DNA of 64,000 nt from a virus: IMG/VR virus record IMGVR_UViG_3300042516_005475, positions 1 through 64,000 of that record, one strand, 5' to 3'. Below, in pieces: positions 16,938 through 25,043 of the stretch. The notes under the pieces are model-generated. The model did no database searches. It saw only the letters and a list, made by a program, of their open reading frames with translations, and was not told the DNA's origin. The translations under genes and the position numbers were made by a program. The number at the start of each line of letters is the position of its first letter. The stretch's first letter is position 1.

Positions 16938-17516
16938 TTAGTTTATTTTTTTTAAAAACGTATATAAACTCTCCCAATTATAAACTCTATCCCCTGTCCA
17001 GTTTTTATTGTATGGGTGATCCATAATTATACTTCGCAACCCAACTTGTTTACCGCTTTCTGCATGAGAAACACTATCCTCTAACCAAAAATAATTTTTA
17101 TCCTTGTACTGAACTTTAAGAAAATCTAATTTACTTTTTTTAAAATCTAAACTACAATTAATATAGTCAAACACATCTCCAAATAGGTGTTTTAAATTGT
17201 TTACTCTTAACCTTTGAGCGTATTTGTCAATATGTAAACAACTGATAACTTCAAACCTCCAACCATCTTCTGCTAATTTTTTTACAAATTCTTGAGCATC
17301 TCGGAAAGGCGGAAGAAAACCAACTGCTCCACTTTCATTAAACCTTGATATACAATCTAAGGCTACCTCTTCAGGTAGCCCATATCTAGCACCTTGATAA
17401 AAAATGTGGTCGGTGTTAGGTAATCTTTCATAGCCTCGCTCACTCATCCATACATCGAAAGCAAAAGACCAGTCAAGTAAAACACCGTCACAATCAGTGA
17501 TTAATTTCTTATGCAT
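16938..17516 (-). CDS. HAD-superfamily phosphatase
   Basis: 192 residues. The nucleophile motif DCDGVLLDW (DxDG) at residues 8-16, the motif II-like FEVISCL, and the FWLEDSVSH motif IV-like acidic loop place it in the HAD family, close to 5'-nucleotidase-like members. Substrate unknown. It overlaps by eight bases the sugar-nucleotidyltransferase gene, so a role in making an activated sugar or alcohol phosphate is plausible. Confidence 0.75.
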   Translation of the reverse strand: MHKKLITDCDGVLLDWSFAFDVWMSERGYERLPNTDHIFYQGARYGLPEEVALDCISRFNESGAVGFLPPFRDAQEFVKKLAEDGWRFEVISCLHIDKYAQRLRVNNLKHLFGDVFDYINCSLDFKKSKLDFLKVQYKDKNYFWLEDSVSHAESGKQVGLRSIIMDHPYNKNWTGDRVYNWESLYTFLKKIN

Positions 17517-18234
17517 TTTTTATATACTTGTTTAATTCTTGCCAAGTACCTAAATCAATATAATCCTCTACTTCGATCCCCTTACTTAAATACAAAGGGG
17601 TACTTTTTATCTCGTTTAAAAGTACCCGCTGCTTCAAGGTACTTTTTTCCATAAATGTTATGCTTTGATCGAATGCTCTTTTTCTAAACGCAAAACTACA
17701 CCAAAAAGCATTAAATCTCTCTAATTTTTCTTGCGGCTTATCTTCATATAGTTCTATTATATTGTTTTCATTAATATAAAGGGAACCTTTTGTTTTAAGC
17801 ATAGCAGGGTTCTGTTCTCTTTTATAAAAAAAAGAGAATCCGGTTTCTGTAAGACTATTTTCTACAGATGTAAATAAATCCACCCCTAAACCTAGTTTCA
17901 TTAATGTGTCGGGTAGTAATATAACATTGTGTTCTCCAAACAAATGTTTTGCGCTTTTTATAGCACCTGTATATTCTTGCTCATTAGGGTTTTGAAAAGT
18001 AAAACTAATATCAAACCTATCTTTATACTTGGAAAGATAATTTACAACATCTAGTTTATTTTCGTTTATAACTATAACAAACTCTACATCTTTTCTACCG
18101 TAATCTCTAAAAAAATTAAACGAAAAATCAATTAGAGAAGAATCTTCATCGACTCTAAGGATTTCTTTTGAATATGGTAATTTTAACCTACTACCCTTAC
18201 CAGCTGCAGGTATAATTACAGTTAGTTTGCTCAT
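17509..18234 (-). CDS. Sugar-phosphate nucleotidyltransferase-like protein
   Basis: 241 residues. TVIIPAAGKGSRLKLPYSKE is the nucleotide-binding signature of RmlA/GlmU-type pyrophosphorylases, with the conserved Lys after the Pro. VILLPDTLM corresponds to the metal-binding Asp strand. It should convert a sugar (or polyol) phosphate and NTP into an NDP-sugar for the phage's glycosyltransferases. Substrate cannot be read. A late-type box (18244-18251) lies nine bases upstream. Confidence 0.78.
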   Translation of the reverse strand: MSKLTVIIPAAGKGSRLKLPYSKEILRVDEDSSLIDFSFNFFRDYGRKDVEFVIVINENKLDVVNYLSKYKDRFDISFTFQNPNEQEYTGAIKSAKHLFGEHNVILLPDTLMKLGLGVDLFTSVENSLTETGFSFFYKREQNPAMLKTKGSLYINENNIIELYEDKPQEKLERFNAFWCSFAFRKRAFDQSITFMEKSTLKQRVLLNEIKSTPLYLSKGIEVEDYIDLGTWQELNKYIKNA

Positions 18235-18242
18235 ATGTCTCT

Positions 18243-18959
18243 TTATTTATTTTTTTCAGGTTTCTTTTGCTCAGGTCTTGCCAAGGCTTCTAAGGCCTCA
18301 ATATCTTCCATGCCGAGATTTGGATCGTTAAAGATATTAGCATTAGGGTCCATTGAGTCTCCATCCGCATCAAGATAGAGCTTCATGATCTGAATACGTT
18401 CATTACGCTCACCGTATGTTTCAATAATAGGTGGTCGATCATCAGCATGAAAATAATTAGATTTTGGATTATCTCTATTTTCCATTGCAAACACCTTAAA
18501 GAGATTATCAATCTCAACTCGCATAAAAGGGTTAGCATCTCTCATACCATCTTCTTGAATATCAGGAGTCTTGGCTGCTCTTGTAATTGGGATATAGAAA
18601 ATAATATCAATATGTTTTAGAGCATCACGAACAACTGGGATACACTTCTTAATAAAGTCAAAATCAATATCTCCAACGTTGTGATGATAGGCCCACATAG
18701 AATACACGAGATTATCTAGCGGACAACGATCAAATACAATTCTATCACTTTTGCGAGTACCTTCTAGTTGCTTGACCATAAAGTCAAGAATAGCCTGTTG
18801 GGATTCTTTAGTAGTTTTTGAGCTATGGGTTAAACCTTTTTCAACTAAAACATCTCTATATGTCTTTTCTGGAGATTTATAGTTAGTCCACTCAGCAAGA
18901 AAATCTTTAATCAGAGTAGATTTGCCCATGCACTGGGCACCGGAAATGGCAATTCTCAT
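18243..18959 (-). CDS. P-loop nucleoside/nucleotide kinase-like (NadR kinase-type) ATPase
   Basis: 238 residues. Walker A GAQCMGKST and the FDRCPLDNLVYS lid/Walker B region resemble the ribosylnicotinamide-kinase domain of NadR and related AAA/kinase proteins. The C-terminus is an acidic then Lys/Pro-rich tail. Substrate not determinable; a NAD-salvage role would fit with the NMNAT-like protein at 23525-24151 but this is speculative. TATAAT stands six bases before the ATG. Confidence 0.65.
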   Translation of the reverse strand: MRIAISGAQCMGKSTLIKDFLAEWTNYKSPEKTYRDVLVEKGLTHSSKTTKESQQAILDFMVKQLEGTRKSDRIVFDRCPLDNLVYSMWAYHHNVGDIDFDFIKKCIPVVRDALKHIDIIFYIPITRAAKTPDIQEDGMRDANPFMRVEIDNLFKVFAMENRDNPKSNYFHADDRPPIIETYGERNERIQIMKLYLDADGDSMDPNANIFNDPNLGMEDIEALEALARPEQKKPEKNK

Positions 18960-18965
18960 GATACT

Positions 18966-18971
18966 ATTATA
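18966..18971 (-). promoter_or_regulatory. Sigma70-like -10 box of the kinase-like gene
   Basis: TATAAT on the minus strand, six bases before the ATG at 18959. No good -35 is seen. Confidence 0.45.
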
Positions 18972-18994
18972 TAGTTCATGTATTGATAAATCTA

Positions 18995-19279
18995 CTAAAA
19001 GTTAAACATTGGTGACTCTCCCTGAAAGAACTTAACAGACCCAACATTCAATAGAGATTTAATCTTTTGTTTATCTTCCTGTGTAAGAAGTGTAAACATA
19101 TTTCTATATGTCTCGTCTGCTATATTAATGTTCTTTCGCTTGCACATACCACAGCTAGTCTTTCTAGCAGTACTAACAACACCCATGAAGCTTTGTATCT
19201 TAGTGCTTGTAAAGTGAGTATTGTTTGTATTAAGAAAATCGTAAAACTCGTTGAAGTTTTTAAAAATATGTTCGCTCAT
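18995..19279 (-). CDS. Unknown 94-aa protein with a CxxC
   Basis: Not recognised. Contains SCGMCKRKN near residue 43-51 and mixed helical sequence. Its start overlaps the stop of the upstream membrane-protein gene by four bases, implying coupled expression. Confidence 0.55.
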   Translation of the reverse strand: MSEHIFKNFNEFYDFLNTNNTHFTSTKIQSFMGVVSTARKTSCGMCKRKNINIADETYRNMFTLLTQEDKQKIKSLLNVGSVKFFQGESPMFNF

Positions 19280-19623
19280 AGTTCTAGCTTTTTAATTAAT
19301 AAGTATGAAATATAGATACCATACCAATACAATGATACATAAAAAAAGTCTGGAATAATATTTATACTGAACAATAATACTGAAGACCAAAAAGAAATAC
19401 AAAACGGGCAAGCCAGCAGACTGGTAATAACATTTTTATATTCTGTTTCTAAAAACAAAGGGAAGTCAATGTTGTTTAAATTTCTTCGCCATCTCCTCAC
19501 AAGGCCTACTTGATCCATTGATACAAAAGAAAGAACATCTGGAATAAGACTAGTGTCCTTCCAGATGTAAATTAACAACGAAATAAAAATAACTAGACAT
19601 ACGCTTAAATCAAACAAGCTCAT
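19276..19623 (-). CDS. Small membrane protein with CPFCISFW motif
   Basis: 115 residues. An N-terminal membrane segment (LSVCLVIFISLLIYIW), a basic cytoplasmic-type middle (RRWRRN), the motif LLACPFCISFWSSVLLF starting a second segment, and a third C-terminal hydrophobic stretch. The CPxCxxxW pattern resembles DUF1360-type small membrane proteins. TATAAATA lies nine bases before the ATG (19633-19640). Role unknown. Confidence 0.6.
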   Translation of the reverse strand: MSLFDLSVCLVIFISLLIYIWKDTSLIPDVLSFVSMDQVGLVRRWRRNLNNIDFPLFLETEYKNVITSLLACPFCISFWSSVLLFSINIIPDFFYVSLYWYGIYISYLLIKKLEL

Positions 19624-19632
19624 ATATCTAGT

Positions 19633-19640
19633 TATTTATA
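19633..19640 (-). promoter_or_regulatory. Late promoter box
   Basis: Perfect TATAAATA on the minus strand, nine bases before the ATG at 19623. Confidence 0.5.
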
Positions 19641-19660
19641 TGTATCAGACTTTCAAGCCC

Positions 19661-20392
19661 TTAAACCTTGAGAGCTTTATTCCACAAGACCAATTGCAAT
19701 CGAGGACTAAAGTTAAAACCATGCTTCTTGCAAACCTCTGCTACCCAAGGAGCAACAGCATTATGCTCATCTCGAGAACCACAGCAAGGCATCAACCAAA
19801 TTTGATCTTCAGTAATACTAAAAGGTTTGATATACTTTTCGATAATCTCTTCAACATCACTATCTTTCTGCACAACAAACTTAAAGTAAGAGTAGATACT
19901 AGCGTGGTAAGCAATAACCTCTGGAACGTATCTCTTCTCTTCTGGATCTCCGTTAGTAGACAACTTAGGAGACACAGTAAAAGTAGCATTTATACTTTCC
20001 CAAAAACTTGAAGGATTAATCGTACAGTTAGTTTCAAAATCAATAACAGGATAGAAATCGAACTTTCTGAAAAAGGCTTCAATAAACTCAATCAAAGCCT
20101 TTTGCTGAATAAGAGGTTCACCACCAGTAATCTTAAGAACATGATTGCCTTTCAACTTATTTAGGTAATCATTATCTTCAAAGATCTTAAAGATCTCTTC
20201 AAAGGTTAGCTTATTCTTCTTAGACCAGCTAACATAGCTATCACAACCAAACGGAGAATCAGGAGACTTAAACCCGATGCAAGTCAAGTTGCACATTGCC
20301 AATCGCATGAAGATGCTTGGCTTACCAACCAAATGACCTTCACCTTCGATAGTTTCAAAGACAAAGTCATCAGAGAGAAATAATGAACTCAT
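19661..20392 (-). CDS. queE: 7-carboxy-7-deazaguanine synthase (QueE-like radical SAM enzyme)
   Basis: 243 residues. QueE turns 6-carboxytetrahydropterin into CDG. The N-terminal TIEGEGHLVGKPSIFMRLA and KITGGEPLIQ are the SAM/substrate motifs of QueE. The Fe-S cysteines are spaced CNLTCIGFKSPDSPFGC, that is C-x3-C-x11-C rather than the usual C-x3-C-x2-C, as if an insertion separated the third ligand. Lies 30 bases downstream of queD in an apparent operon, with folE divergent nearby. Confidence 0.87.
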   Translation of the reverse strand: MSSLFLSDDFVFETIEGEGHLVGKPSIFMRLAMCNLTCIGFKSPDSPFGCDSYVSWSKKNKLTFEEIFKIFEDNDYLNKLKGNHVLKITGGEPLIQQKALIEFIEAFFRKFDFYPVIDFETNCTINPSSFWESINATFTVSPKLSTNGDPEEKRYVPEVIAYHASIYSYFKFVVQKDSDVEEIIEKYIKPFSITEDQIWLMPCCGSRDEHNAVAPWVAEVCKKHGFNFSPRLQLVLWNKALKV

Positions 20393-20422
20393 AATTTAAT
20401 GATATAGGAATCACTCTTAAGT

Positions 20423-21139
20423 TCAAGCCCATTTAGTACCAAAGTCCCAGGTACTAGGACGATTCTTACCACCGACTGGAACCCCTTGCGGAGGAGCATC
20501 AGTCTGCTTAGGGGTAACCCTAACTGGTTTATTTGTGTCATAAGCCAAGGCTTCAGTCTGCTTTTCAGACTTAGCAGGCGGAGCCCAGACAGGTTCAGCA
20601 GTCTTACCCTTCTTGCCTTTGCCTTTAGCAGGCGCAGCCTCAGCTTCATCAGCAACTTCTGCTGTAGATTCTTGAGCAGTTTCAGCAGAATAAATAGCAG
20701 AGTTCTTCTCATGCTCAAACACCTCAACAGAATGAGCTCGAACTCGACCGCTAGTCTTATGCTTCACGTAGCTATCTGCAGCATTAAAGCAATACTTTGC
20801 AAACAACTCAATTCCAACCCCTTCATCCATAACAACGATTGAGGCAGCTCCAGCCTTTTCAAGAGCCTCAAACTCTTTCATAGCAGGGTCATTCTTAGCA
20901 AGAACGAGAGTATGATCAAACTTCTCCTGCAAGAATCCCTTCAATTCGTCAAAGTCTCCGAAGTCAACAACCCAATTGTTGCCGTCAAGAGAATCAGAAG
21001 TAAACGTAAATTTACCAACCAATCGATAACCATGAATGAATCTGCAATGGGACTTTGCATTAGGCTGACGAAATGCAGCACTTCCGAGTTCAATAACCTT
21101 CGTGGAATAATATCTCATACTCAGATATGTTATGAACAT
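20423..21139 (-). CDS. queD: 6-carboxytetrahydropterin synthase-like (QueD) with long C-terminal tail
   Basis: About 238 residues. The core (first ~145) has FRQPNAKSHCRFIHGY, NWVVDFGDFDELKG and KFDHTLVLA, the QueD/PTPS pattern. The usual AxH of the first zinc ligand appears as AAF and HGH as HGY, so metal binding differs from bacterial QueD. The last ~95 residues are a low-complexity Ala/Glu/Lys/Pro tail ending STWDFGTKWA. The ATG at 21139 is chosen because AGGA stands five bases before it; 21118 is an alternative. Confidence 0.8.
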   Translation of the reverse strand: MFITYLSMRYYSTKVIELGSAAFRQPNAKSHCRFIHGYRLVGKFTFTSDSLDGNNWVVDFGDFDELKGFLQEKFDHTLVLAKNDPAMKEFEALEKAGAASIVVMDEGVGIELFAKYCFNAADSYVKHKTSGRVRAHSVEVFEHEKNSAIYSAETAQESTAEVADEAEAAPAKGKGKKGKTAEPVWAPPAKSEKQTEALAYDTNKPVRVTPKQTDAPPQGVPVGGKNRPSTWDFGTKWA

Positions 21140-21157
21140 TTTTCCTAGAATCAAGCC

Positions 21158-21185
21158 TTGACTTGAACGAATTTGTCTCTATAAT
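21158..21185 (+). promoter_or_regulatory. Sigma70-like promoter of folE
   Basis: TTGACT, 16-base spacer, perfect TATAAT, then six bases to the ATG at 21192. Predicted +1 is the A of ATG. Confidence 0.7.
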
Positions 21186-21191
21186 AGGCGT

Positions 21192-21848
21192 ATGAATGAT
21201 GAGATTAGAGAGAAAGATTACCTCCTCCCGACTGCTAACAGTTCTATGGCTTTGACAGAAGAGCAAAAGCTTGCTATTATCGACAAGGGTGCTAAGGCAT
21301 ATGAGACTTTTTTGGATGCTCTTCGCATTGACTGGCGTAATGATCCGAATAGCGCAGGTACTCCTCGACGTGTTGCAAAGTCGTACGTGTTTGATTTAAT
21401 CTCTGGGTGCTATGAGGCTCCGCCGAAGATTACTTCTTTTCCTGCTGATGGTTATGATGGCATCGTCTCTCAGACGAATATTCCGTTGACTAGTATGTGT
21501 AGCCATCACCATTTGGCCTTTACTGGATTGGTGCATGTTGCTTATATTCCTAGTCTTGAAGGTCGTGTTATTGGCTTGAGTAAGCTCAATCGTATTGTTG
21601 AGTTTTATGGTCGTCGACCTCAGATTCAAGAAGGTTTGACGATGCAGATTCATAAGGCTATTAACGAGGTCTGCGAGCATAACAAGGGTGTTGCAGTTGT
21701 TGTTAAGGCTCAGCATACTTGTGCTTGTAATCGAGGTGTGAGACATCAAGGTTGTTATATGGTTACATCTAAGCTGTCTGGAGACTTCTATGATGACGAG
21801 AAGACTCGCAAGGAGTTTTACGACTTTATTAAAATGGCTGAAGAGTAG
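21192..21848 (+). CDS. folE: GTP cyclohydrolase I
   Basis: 218 residues. Makes dihydroneopterin triphosphate, the entry to folate and 7-deazaguanines. SMCSHHHLAFTGLVHVAYIP holds the zinc Cys and catalytic His; AQHTCACNRGVRHQGC carries the second zinc Cys and GTP-binding residues. Length matches the family. With queD, queE and queC in the same window it most likely feeds DNA base modification. Confidence 0.93.
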   Translation: MNDEIREKDYLLPTANSSMALTEEQKLAIIDKGAKAYETFLDALRIDWRNDPNSAGTPRRVAKSYVFDLISGCYEAPPKITSFPADGYDGIVSQTNIPLTSMCSHHHLAFTGLVHVAYIPSLEGRVIGLSKLNRIVEFYGRRPQIQEGLTMQIHKAINEVCEHNKGVAVVVKAQHTCACNRGVRHQGCYMVTSKLSGDFYDDEKTRKEFYDFIKMAEE

Positions 21849-21880
21849 TCTTTCTACCTGGCTGCAGTAAATAATACTGT

Positions 21881-22417
21881 ATGTCAGGCGCATTTGAACA
21901 TAAAATTTTAACTGTTAGTCAGTCAAAGCAAGCCGGTCTTCTTGGCCCAGCGAAAATCGCTGCTAGTAAACCCGATACAGGTGTTACTATAGTCAAGAAG
22001 TCGGCTTATTTTGTTATTAGGGATTGTGCAAAAATTACTGAAAAGTATCTCGTACACCATGTTTGGGGTGAAATTAAAAACCCCATTGATAGGCTCGAAG
22101 GAGCATTTACCAGAGCTGAAATTGAAGATTTCTTATCTAGAGCCAAAAGAGATACTGAAACACAGCAATTGTGTTCTGTAATTCTAGAAGACATTCATAA
22201 GAAGAATAAGCTTGAAAATACAGGCATTGTATCTCCTGTAGCTGATGCTCCGGTAGTTAAATTTGACTTTACCGAATTTGAGAATGATAAGATTTATGGT
22301 GATTATGATACTGGCGCTCCACAAGCAGACGTTGTAGAAATTCCAACTGGGGTGTTACCAGAAAAAGAAAAGTCAACTTATGAGCTATTTCTTGAAGCCT
22401 TTAAACCTAAGTTATAA
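21881..22417 (+). CDS. Unknown 178-aa protein
   Basis: Not recognised. N-terminal half is basic and mixed alpha/beta (TVSQSKQAGLLGPAKIAASK, FVIRDCAKIT, VHHVWGEIKNPIDRLEG); the C-terminal third is acidic and linker-like. AGTAAATA, a weak late-type box, precedes the ATG by seven bases. It ends eight bases before the tubulin-like gene, so the two may be co-expressed. Confidence 0.6.
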   Translation: MSGAFEHKILTVSQSKQAGLLGPAKIAASKPDTGVTIVKKSAYFVIRDCAKITEKYLVHHVWGEIKNPIDRLEGAFTRAEIEDFLSRAKRDTETQQLCSVILEDIHKKNKLENTGIVSPVADAPVVKFDFTEFENDKIYGDYDTGAPQADVVEIPTGVLPEKEKSTYELFLEAFKPKL

Positions 22418-22420
22418 ATA
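22413..22420 (+). promoter_or_regulatory. Late promoter box of the tubulin-like gene
   Basis: Perfect TATAAATA, five bases before the ATG at 22426, overlapping the stop codon of the upstream gene. Confidence 0.7.
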
Positions 22421-22425
22421 AAATT

Positions 22426-23532
22426 ATGAGTGATGATACATCTTTCGATATGGAGTTGCCAGACATTCCAATGCCTGGTCAAGAAATTAATACCGACATT
22501 GAAGACAAGATACAAGTAGGGTTTAAGTTTAGCTTTGTTGGAGCTGGTCAAGGTGGTTCAAGAATCGCTGAAACCTTTCACAAGCTTGGCTACAAGAGAA
22601 CCTGTGTGCTTAATACCGCTCAGCAAGACTTGGCAACAATTGAAGTTCCAAACAAGCTTAAGATTGGTACTGATTCTGGAGCAGGTAAGAATAGAGAAGT
22701 TGCTAAACAGGCTTTAATTGAACAGAGAGAAGATGTTCTTGATCTATTCAGAAAGTCTTTTGCTGGTAACTTTGATCGTATTTTTGTTTGCGCTGGTGCT
22801 GGTGGTGGTACTGGTTCTGGAACAACAACTGAGCTAATTAAGATTGCTAAAGACTACCAAGATTCAATTAAATCTACTTCTGAAAAGGTTGGTGTATTTT
22901 TAGCCTTGCCAAAGAACACTGAAGGTAAGAAGTGTGCTGAGAACGCTCTTAAGACTTTAACTGAGGTTCTTGAGCTCGTAGATCAAGGAATTGTTTCTCC
23001 ATTGGTTATTATTGATAATGAGAAGATTAATACAATCTATCCAAGATTGTCTATTAATCAGTTCTGGAATACTTCTAACAACAGCATCTGTTCTCTATTC
23101 AATCTATTCAATAACATTATTACAAAGAACAGTAGCTATACTTCTTTTGATAATAAGGATTATAAGACAGTGCTTGATAGTGGTATTATTGTATTCGGTG
23201 CAACCCAAGTTACTCAATGGTCTGACGGTACTGAGATTTCTAAAGCTATGAGAGATAACCTCAAGAAGAATATCTTGTCTGGTGGCATTGATCTCGGTAC
23301 TGGTAACATTGCTGCTGCAGTTGTTGTTGGAGATTCAAATGCTCTTGACAATATTCCACAAGAGTATCTTGATCAGGCTTTTGAGCAGCTTACCCGTACA
23401 TTGAAAAACAACTCAACTGTACACCAAGGTATCTATAAAGGTAACAAGGCTGGCTTGAGTATCTTTACTGCAATCGGTGGTTTAGGTAAACCAACCGCTA
23501 AAATAGAAGAGCTTAAGAAGTTATCTACTTAG
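22426..23532 (+). CDS. Tubulin/FtsZ-superfamily GTPase
   Basis: 368 residues. After an acidic ~30-residue leader comes a complete FtsZ-type GTPase: T1 VGAGQGGSRIAETF (38-51), T3-like NTAQQDL (63-69), the tubulin signature AGAGGGTGSGTTTELIK (123-139), and a T7 synergy loop SFDNKDYKTVL (240-250) matching FtsZ NxDxxD. The catalytic acids are kept, so polymer-coupled GTP hydrolysis is expected. The C-terminal domain follows, but the FtsZ tail peptide that binds FtsA/ZipA is not seen. Phage tubulins (PhuZ) move or centre DNA and heads in some giant phages; here the perfect late promoter suggests a role in assembly rather than early takeover. That role is inference. Confidence 0.88.
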   Translation: MSDDTSFDMELPDIPMPGQEINTDIEDKIQVGFKFSFVGAGQGGSRIAETFHKLGYKRTCVLNTAQQDLATIEVPNKLKIGTDSGAGKNREVAKQALIEQREDVLDLFRKSFAGNFDRIFVCAGAGGGTGSGTTTELIKIAKDYQDSIKSTSEKVGVFLALPKNTEGKKCAENALKTLTEVLELVDQGIVSPLVIIDNEKINTIYPRLSINQFWNTSNNSICSLFNLFNNIITKNSSYTSFDNKDYKTVLDSGIIVFGATQVTQWSDGTEISKAMRDNLKKNILSGGIDLGTGNIAAAVVVGDSNALDNIPQEYLDQAFEQLTRTLKNNSTVHQGIYKGNKAGLSIFTAIGGLGKPTAKIEELKKLST

Positions 23533-24151
23533 CCTTGTTGAGGATGTCGAATAAAGTTTTGGCATCCTCTTCACTTGTACCAGGTGGCAATGCAGCTTTA
23601 AAAGCATAATAATCACCAGCTTTAGCAAGGGCTCTTACTTTAGAGCCCTTTACTGTTTTTACATCATTAGGATCTATTTTACCCGACATTGCTCTTTCAC
23701 CACCTAGAGAAACAACACCAACCTTAGTTCCATCTCTCATTGGAGTCTTAAATGTTTCTTCGTTATCAGCTTTACGATCACTACCGCTAATTATGCTTAC
23801 AATAGGGTATTTTAAAACGTTGTGTAAGTAACCTGCAGCATGTTGAGGGGTAGTAATTCTATCATTTTCAACAACGTTAATATCTGCGTAGTTTGGATTG
23901 GTTTTAAATACAGATAGCCTTGCTTTGTATGGAACAGGGTTCTTATCTCCCTTTTCACTTGGAGATAAGAATACATAGAAGTCTGCGTTATTTTTATCTG
24001 CGTATTCTTTAGCGAGTTTAATTAGGTAGTCATGACCAGCTGTTGGAGGATGCATTCTTCCAAATATAAAGTATGCAGCATCTTTCTTCTGCTTAGAGTT
24101 TAAGTCTGCATGAGTTACAACTGCCTCGTATATCTCATTAAAGGTTTTCAT
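23525..24151 (-). CDS. NMNAT/cytidylyltransferase-like nucleotidyltransferase with capsid-targeting-like N-terminus
   Basis: 208 residues. GRMHPPTAGHDYLI (32-45) is the nucleotide-binding (H/T)xGH motif; SIISGSDRK and VKGSKVRALAKAGD correspond to the later ISxTxxR-type motifs of adenylyl/cytidylyltransferases. The first residues, MKTFNEIYEAV, nearly copy the T4 internal-protein targeting signal MKTYQEFIAEA and contain an IYE|A cleavage site. An enzyme packaged in the head and injected, as T4 Alt is, is therefore likely. Substrate unknown. Overlaps the tubulin-like gene end to end by eight bases. Confidence 0.78.
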   Translation of the reverse strand: MKTFNEIYEAVVTHADLNSKQKKDAAYFIFGRMHPPTAGHDYLIKLAKEYADKNNADFYVFLSPSEKGDKNPVPYKARLSVFKTNPNYADINVVENDRITTPQHAAGYLHNVLKYPIVSIISGSDRKADNEETFKTPMRDGTKVGVVSLGGERAMSGKIDPNDVKTVKGSKVRALAKAGDYYAFKAALPPGTSEEDAKTLFDILNKAK

Positions 24152-24591
24152 TATTCGTCTCTAGTTTCAGCTGTATCTGTTTCAGATGGAATTTCAAGAA
24201 GACCAGCATCATCAATAACCTTCTTTAATACACCTAACATTTCTTCAGCGTTCTTGGCCGTTACTTTCTTAGTGAGTAAATTGGTTTGAAATCCACTAAG
24301 ATCAACTGTATTAGGATCTAACCAGAAGGCTTTTTTTATCAGGTTAATGAGATAGATTACACCTTCTGGGGTTGGTGTTTTATCTTCTTCCTCTTCTGGC
24401 TCGTCATCAATAGGAGTAGTTGCGTCTTGTGGCATTGGCATATCACCTGTTGCCAATGACTGTGGTCCTTCAGGAGCATCTCCAATTTGAGGAGAAGAAG
24501 GAATTGCGACACCACCTTCACCCTGTTCATTAATTTGAAGAAGGTATTTTACAACGGTAGCGTCAAAGGATGATATATTAGGCTTGGGCAT
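24151..24591 (-). CDS. Acidic putative head protein
   Basis: 146 residues, unrecognised. N-terminus MPKPNISSFDATVVKYLLQI is followed by NEQG (I-x-E site), then an acidic Pro/Glu linker (DDEPEEEEDKTPTPEG) and a helical C-terminal domain (LTKKVTAKNAEEMLGVLKKV). One-base overlap with the nucleotidyltransferase gene and 14-base overlap with the upstream gene suggest one late transcript. Confidence 0.6.
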   Translation of the reverse strand: MPKPNISSFDATVVKYLLQINEQGEGGVAIPSSPQIGDAPEGPQSLATGDMPMPQDATTPIDDEPEEEEDKTPTPEGVIYLINLIKKAFWLDPNTVDLSGFQTNLLTKKVTAKNAEEMLGVLKKVIDDAGLLEIPSETDTAETRDE

Positions 24592-25039
24592 AGCTTACTC
24601 TTGGTCTATTTGGATTGTTTAAGGTTTCAACGTTATCGCTTACTACTGTCTTTGAAAGATTGGCTTCTTTATCTACATCCGGATTTAAGGAATTAACATT
24701 ACCAGTCTTCTTAATCTTACTCATGGTCTTTATCTTAGCAACAATTTCTTGCTCAGGCTGAGTCAAAGGCTTACCTACAGCTAGCTTGTTAATTGTAGTT
24801 CTGATATCACCTTCATTGTCCTGAAGTTGTAATCTTGCAATAGATCTTGGTGTACCAGCTCTAATTTTTGTCTTGTCAATATCTTGTTCTAAATCACCTG
24901 CATCCATCATACCTGGCAATGGTCTAATAGGGCTAGCATTAGGATTAATACCTGTATTGCCTGATTGGCCGAAAGTACCTGCTGACGAATACTCAAGAAG
25001 ACTGTAGTATTTGTTAAGAGTTTCCTCAAATTTACTCAT
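24578..25039 (-). CDS. Putative internal head protein with targeting-like N-terminus
   Basis: 153 residues from the ATG at 25039; a perfect TATAAATA box five bases upstream decides this start over one seven codons earlier. It begins MSKFEETLNKYYSLLEYSSA (aromatic at 4, LLE|Y site). The rest is hydrophilic with short helices. No family recognised. Confidence 0.65.
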   Translation of the reverse strand: MSKFEETLNKYYSLLEYSSAGTFGQSGNTGINPNASPIRPLPGMMDAGDLEQDIDKTKIRAGTPRSIARLQLQDNEGDIRTTINKLAVGKPLTQPEQEIVAKIKTMSKIKKTGNVNSLNPDVDKEANLSKTVVSDNVETLNNPNRPRVSYAQA

Positions 25040-25043
25040 ACTA

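Noticed and set aside
21396-21893. 165-codon minus-strand frame
   Set aside because: Opposite to folE, which has complete motifs; no promoter or recognisable product.
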